From Eretmocerus hayati (lineage: Eukaryota > Arthropoda > Insecta > Hymenoptera > Aphelinidae), in NCBI GenBank assembly GCA_029851415.1, contig CM056741.1, positions 69,368,282-69,432,281 of the forward strand: DNA of 64,000 nucleotides, given 5' to 3'. The notes beneath the pieces are model-generated. The model made no database searches. It had not been told where the DNA came from and was given only the letters and a program-made list of their open reading frames with translations. Position numbers and translations under genes: made by a program. Below, piece by piece: positions 60,033 through 64,000 of the stretch (its first letter is position 1; every line of letters starts with the position of its first letter).

Positions 60033-60330
60033 CTGCGAGATCGATGCGGCTCACAAAGTTTTACAAGGTGGCAATTTTTCTATCCTTGATTCCGCCAACT
60101 TGAGCTGTTTGATCTCCATTACGCAAGAAGACGCGGTCAAAAACTTTTGTACAGGGTATTCTGGATTTCCAATTTCGGATACCAGGAGAGCATCAGGATT
60201 ATTCAAAGACAATTGCCGATCTGGGAAGCCCGAAGAGGGCTGTTGATCTAGTTTCGGGGTCCCAGCTACTCCACGAATAAAGTAGCGGAAACCGAGAATG
60301 GCCAGGACCGATAAATCCACAAAACTCAGA
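60033..60330 (-). pseudogene. Possible upstream part of the same retrotransposon relic
   Basis: An 89-codon minus-strand frame (60051-60320) is in the same reading frame as the RT relic but does not itself show recognisable RT motifs. An alternative frame contains a short RNGDQTAQ word that could be a remnant of the substrate-binding region. Assignment rests mainly on position and shared frame. Confidence 0.3.
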
Positions 60331-60395
60331 AATCAAAACTACCGGCGAATATGGAGTTGAAGTTACGCCACCGATCAGTTATACAGTGGTTGGAT

Positions 60396-61652
60396 TAGGG
60401 CTTCCACGAGATCGAGACTAGTCTCGGTCTCAGTCTCATCTCGTCTCGAAAATCGAGACCGAGGCCGAGACCGAGACTGAGGGATCTTTTCTCTCGGCGA
60501 GACCGAGGCACTCATTGGACAGTCTCGACTCTCGTCTCGACTCTATCCGCCAGTCTCGCGAGAGTCTCGGTGGTTTCGGTACTAATGAAGTTCCTGCACT
60601 AGTTTTTGAACGAATAGTGGGGAGAGTATCAAATATTAAATGTTCAATCGAATCAAAACTATAAAGACATGGAGTGCGTTTTATCCGATTCATTTTGGCT
60701 TCCACGTGGCTACTATGGAACGTTTCCAAAGGCCGATATGAGCAGTACTAAAGGTAAAGGCCAAGCGAGATTGTTCACATGGCAAGTAGACCGTAGAGAG
60801 ATATCTATATTCACGTACGTGTATATAGTCTACACACTATGAGTTGGAAGAATATAGATGGCTCAGAGTGAAAAGGAACGATCTGAAATCGTGAGACTTG
60901 AAAGGAACTATCTGTAAATGTCTGGTTAGAAGGAACTATCTGAAAATTTTTGGTTAAAAGAAAGTATCTATACATTTTTGGCTGAAAGGAACTATCCAGA
61001 ATCGTAAGAGTTGAAAGGAACTATGTGGATTTATCTGATTCAAAAGGAACTATCTGAAAATTTCTGTTCTAGAAAGGAACTATCTGAATTCGTCTGATGT
61101 AGAGGAACTATTTGAAAATTTCTGTTTTGGAAAGGAACCATCTGTGAATTTCTGATTGAAAAGGGACTATTTGTATAGGAATTCACAGATAGTTCATTTC
61201 TAAAACAGAATTTTCAGATAGTTCCTTTTAAACCAGACAAATCCAGATAGTTCCGTTCAAGTCTTACGTTTTCAGATAGTTCCTTCTTACTCTGGGCCAT
61301 CGATGTACTGCATGAACGTTTGAATGAGTTTATCACTCGATCGATATGATGAATCTTGCCTGTATCGCGCGGGAATTTTCAAATCATATACATCATGAAT
61401 TCGCCTAATATGCAAGCTAATATAACCAGCAGACATGCTGATTCTTAACAGTGATAAATCCACTCCGTGGACGGTTCTCTTTGATTTCCAAAAATCATCA
61501 ACGAGAGTCTCGCCGAGAGCCTCGTCAAAATCGAGCCGAGGCCGAGACCGGAACGGAGCAGACCGAGACGAGACAGAGACCGTGAAAACACCGTCCGAGA
61601 CGAGTCCGAGAGTACCTTAACTCTCGTCTTGTCTCGTCTCGTGGAAGCCCTA
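60396..61652. mobile_element. Non-autonomous hAT element (1257 bp, 8-bp target duplication)
   Basis: The terminal repeats TAGGGCTTCCACGAGA are inverted at the two ends, and a perfect 8-bp direct repeat GGTTGGAT flanks them (60388-60395 and 61653-61660), which is diagnostic of hAT-type insertion. Subterminal regions are packed with gagaccgag/ctcggtctc words on both sides (60407-60580, 61500-61640). The middle holds a separate foldback made of a ~30-bp tandem repeat (60853-61305). No transposase is encoded; the 97-codon minus ORF (60436-60729) is partly translated subterminal repeat. Mobilisation would need an hAT transposase in trans. Confidence 0.92.
60853..61305. repeat. Inverted tandem array of GGAACTATCTGAAAAT units inside the hAT element
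   Basis: About ten head-to-tail units of roughly 30-33 bp with core AAAGGAACTATCTGAAAATT run from 60866 to about 61175. The same unit then appears in the opposite orientation (cagatagttcc) to 61285. The outer edges pair too: gatggctcagagtgaaaagg (60858) with ccttcttactctgggccatc (61282). Confidence 0.88.
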
Positions 61653-61734
61653 GGTTGGATAATTCTACTGGAAGTAATCGGATAGGTCGTTGGGTTTCTG
61701 AAATTTTCTGCATTGGAAATTGCTAAGACTGTGT

Positions 61735-62530
61735 ATAGATCATGGCAGCAATAACAGTCAGCGTAATAAATGTCAGAGAACCTGTGTTAATTACAGATGC
61801 ACTGGCCGTGGTCGTGGCGAAGGTCAAAAAGCCTATAGTAGCGACTGAAGCAGAGGCAATATTCTTAGTGGAGATCTTAGTAATCATTGACCAGGTCACC
61901 ATAGTTTCAGGGACTACAAGGACAGTGACGATAGTTCTAGAGAAGGTCACTGCGACTACTTGGGTCACGGGAATTTGGGTACTAATAAATCTCACGGAGA
62001 ATTCGATCTAAAATATGAGTACGGTCACTACTTTCATGATTTTGACCTACTTTGGGGCACCCGCCGTGACTATACTTACTGTTCCTATAACTACGGTCTC
62101 TGCTATGACTAGTACAGTCATTTTAACCTCGATTACGACTGCGTCTACTGTTTCCATAACGGATGCGGGCTCTGCAGCCTCTACAAACACTACGTCACTG
62201 TTTATATGACACACTAGCGTTACTCACGCTCACGGTGATTGGCCTCTATGAACTTCTCAGTATCGCCACTACTCATATATGACTATACGGACATCGAGGT
62301 ATCTACCACGACCACGGTCATTTTTTTCCACTACTGCAGACACCCTGATCTCCATTACGATTTCATTCACTGCTTTTATGATTTCTATGACTCCTGGGGC
62401 CACTCCTACGATGACGGTTACTATTACAACCACGGGCACTCTGACATTCCTCACGCTTAGGGACTTAACAGAAAATTCGGATATGCTCCATTTACTCCTT
62501 TTACACTTTTTCTCCTACCGTGTAAGTAGA
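61735..62530. repeat. Degenerate inverted/tandem repeat with open frames on both strands
   Basis: The left half (61740-61995) translates to a valine/alanine-rich peptide on plus and a threonine/valine-rich one on minus; the segments at 62015-62209 and 62279-62533 give threonine-rich peptides on plus. The minus-strand peptide of the left half and the plus-strand peptide of the right half align loosely (VTVLVVPETMV against VTILTVPITTV), and DNA words such as ccacgaccacgg and ctctgacatt recur in inverted orientation. I read this as a decayed short-unit repeat with inverted halves, not a gene. Function unknown. Confidence 0.5.
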
Positions 62531-62781
62531 TGAGCCTCTGCCGATATGAGCACATGCCGATATCAGCGCATTATCTTGCACGCGTGACTGTCATATTCAA
62601 ATGGTGTAGTAAAGTGTCCTGCCACGAGGTGGCTACCAGTTTACGAATGAATCATTACTCTTCAGGATCAAGTACAGGAGCTTGATGGGCAAGTAGTTAT
62701 TCGTCAGCCACCGCCAGGTGGCTGCTGGAGCAGTCCTCAAGAGTGTTTGTGACCCTCAGTTTTCACTAGGGGGTTTGAACC
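62531..62781. other. Spacer before the tandem 3'-end array
   Basis: Contains two related words, cacgaggtggctaccag (62622) and cgccaggtggctgctgg (62712). No gene recognised. Confidence 0.4.
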
Positions 62782-64000
62782 TTGGATTCGACTCCCCGCA
62801 AGGGAGATCTTCGGATCTTGGGAGAGTAACAACTCCCCGGCCCCAGTTCCGCAAGGAGGATCCTCAGTTGATCCTGGGAGACAGACGCACTCCCCGGCCC
62901 CAGTCCTCCGGCAAGGGAGATCTTAGTATCTCGGGAGCACACGACAACTCCCCCGCCCCCAGTCTTCAGCCCCAGCACCCATGTGTGTGCTATCACCACC
63001 TCGTCCGCCTCAGTGCGTATGAGCCCTGAGTGGCATCTAGGACCACTTCAGGGCTCCCGCTTCTTCGCAAGCCTCCCTGTATCTTTCATCTTTTTTCTAC
63101 TCTCTGTTCCTTCCTTCCTTCTTCTGGGACTATAACCTTCGGGTTGGCGCCCTCCGGGGAGGGGTTTTAGTCGGTAGGTACCCGAGTCTTCTCGGGTGAA
63201 TCCGACACTACCCACACTCTTGTGGGTGTCTATGAAGATTTCCCCTTTCCGGCCTACCAAGAAAAAAAAAAAAAAAAAATTGGATTCGACTCCCCGCAGG
63301 GGAGATCTTCGGATCTTGGGAGAGTAACGACTCCCCGGCCCTAGTCCTCCGGCAAGGGAGATCTTAGTATCTCGGGAGCACACGACAACTCCCCCGCCCC
63401 CAGTCTTCAGCCCCAGCACCCATGTGAGTGCTTTTACCATCTCGTTCGCCTCTGTACGTATCAGCCCTGAGTGGCATCTTGGACCACTTCAGGGCTCCCG
63501 CTTCTTCGCAAGCCCCCTATATCTTTCACCTTTTCTCTACTCTTTGTTCCTTCTTTCCTTCTTCTGAGACTATAACCTTCGGCTCGGCGCCCTCCGGAGA
63601 GGAGTTTTAGTCAGTAGGTGCCTGAGTGTGAGTCCGATACTACCCACACTCTTGTGGGTGTCTATGGAGATTTCCCTTCCCAGCCTACCCCGAAAAATAA
63701 TTGGATTCGGAGCCCGCAAAGGAGATTTTTAGATCTTGGGAGAGTATTCCCCGGCTCCAGTTAACCGCAAAGATGATCCTCAGTTGATCCTAGGAGACAG
63801 ATGCACTCCCTGGCCCCAGCTCTCCAGCAAGGGGAGGCACACGATAACTCTCCGCCCCCAGTCTTCAGCCCCAGCACCCATGTGTGTGCTTTTACCACCT
63901 AGTCCGCCTCAGATGCGTATGAGCCCTGAGTGCATTTGGGCAACTCCAGGGCTCTCGCTCCTTCGCAAGCCCCCCTGTATCTTTCATCTTTGTCTACTCT
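62782..64000 (+). mobile_element. Head-to-tail array of polyA-bearing retrotransposon 3' ends
   Basis: Three units begin with TTGGATTCG: 62782-63279 (ends in an 18-base A-run, 63262-63279), 63280-63700 (ends cgaaaaataa), and 63701 to the window edge, incomplete. Each has ACTCCCCGGCCCCAG-type sub-repeats, then gccctgagtggcat, a CT-rich stretch, cgccctccggggagg, and in units 1 and 2 a ttttagtcggtaggt ... cactacccacactcttgtgggtgtctatg end. That last block resembles 3' untranslated ends of R1/I-type arthropod non-LTR elements from memory of those families, which is not verified. No ORF of the element is present. The 130-codon minus frame is not coding. Confidence 0.6.
62791..62970. repeat. 57-bp-class sub-repeats with internal palindromes
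   Basis: ACTCCCC starts recur at 62791, 62832, 62889 and 62947 within unit 1. Each of the first three repeats encloses an imperfect palindrome: ggagatcttcggatcttggg, ggaggatcctcagttgatcc and gggagatcttagtatctcgg. Unit 2 (from 63280) lacks the middle sub-repeat, while unit 3 (from 63701) has it. Confidence 0.8.

Noticed and set aside
63048..63440. 130-codon minus-strand ORF
   Set aside because: It runs through the 18-base A-tract (poly-phenylalanine) and the tandem 3'-end units; antisense shadow of repeat sequence.

Overview
This window looks like non-coding, repeat-dominated DNA from an animal nuclear genome, most likely an arthropod and plausibly an insect. The reasons are the absence of any operon-like run of long ORFs, the AT-rich background, and the mix of DNA-transposon relics, minisatellites and non-LTR retrotransposon ends. 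No intact protein-coding gene, tRNA, rRNA, CRISPR array or bacterial-type gene could be supported. The only recognisable protein homology is a decayed reverse-transcriptase C-terminal region at 59202-60032 (minus strand). The species assignment is inference.

Layout. 1-20 kb: mostly unannotatable sequence with a 273-bp-offset duplication at the left edge, three related palindromic MITEs (2746-3073, 7609-7841, 13518-13840), a short hammerhead-core-bearing repeat (4513-4707), and a large diverged foldback (about 5270-7290). 20.2-22.3 kb: a GC/CpG-rich island carrying eight spaced copies of a 21-bp motif inside a degenerate unit of 78-107 bp; this is the best candidate regulatory region or first exon of an unseen gene. 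27-29 kb: a near-perfect palindrome of the hammerhead-like repeat, next to a composite minisatellite. 30.5-33.3 kb: a giant foldback element with 30-bp terminal inverted repeats. 34 kb: a fourth palindromic MITE. 36.7-41.6 kb: two further GC-rich stretches and a LINE-like 3' end. 44-45 kb: a strand-switching minisatellite. 46-47 kb: a Tc1/mariner-type foldback with TA target duplication. 53.1-55.9 kb: a second composite minisatellite that shares a terminal block with the one at 27.6 kb and is split by a 473-bp TTAA-flanked element. 57.5-58.9 kb: a 1.4-kb TA-flanked foldback. 59.2-60.3 kb: the reverse-transcriptase relic. 60.4-61.65 kb: an hAT-type element with a perfect 8-bp target duplication. 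61.7-64 kb: a degenerate repeat, then a head-to-tail array of polyA-bearing retrotransposon 3' ends that runs off the window.

Theme. Almost every dispersed element here is a palindrome or foldback, from 230 bp to 2.7 kb, and unrelated terminal repeats (TA-, TTAA-, 8-bp- and 3-bp-duplicating) cap similar inverted-arm bodies. The features I consider most worth following up are the isometric palindromic MITE superfamily, the composite minisatellites with a conserved end block, the spaced GACCGGTC motif array in the GC island, and the hammerhead-like core in the 27-kb palindrome.
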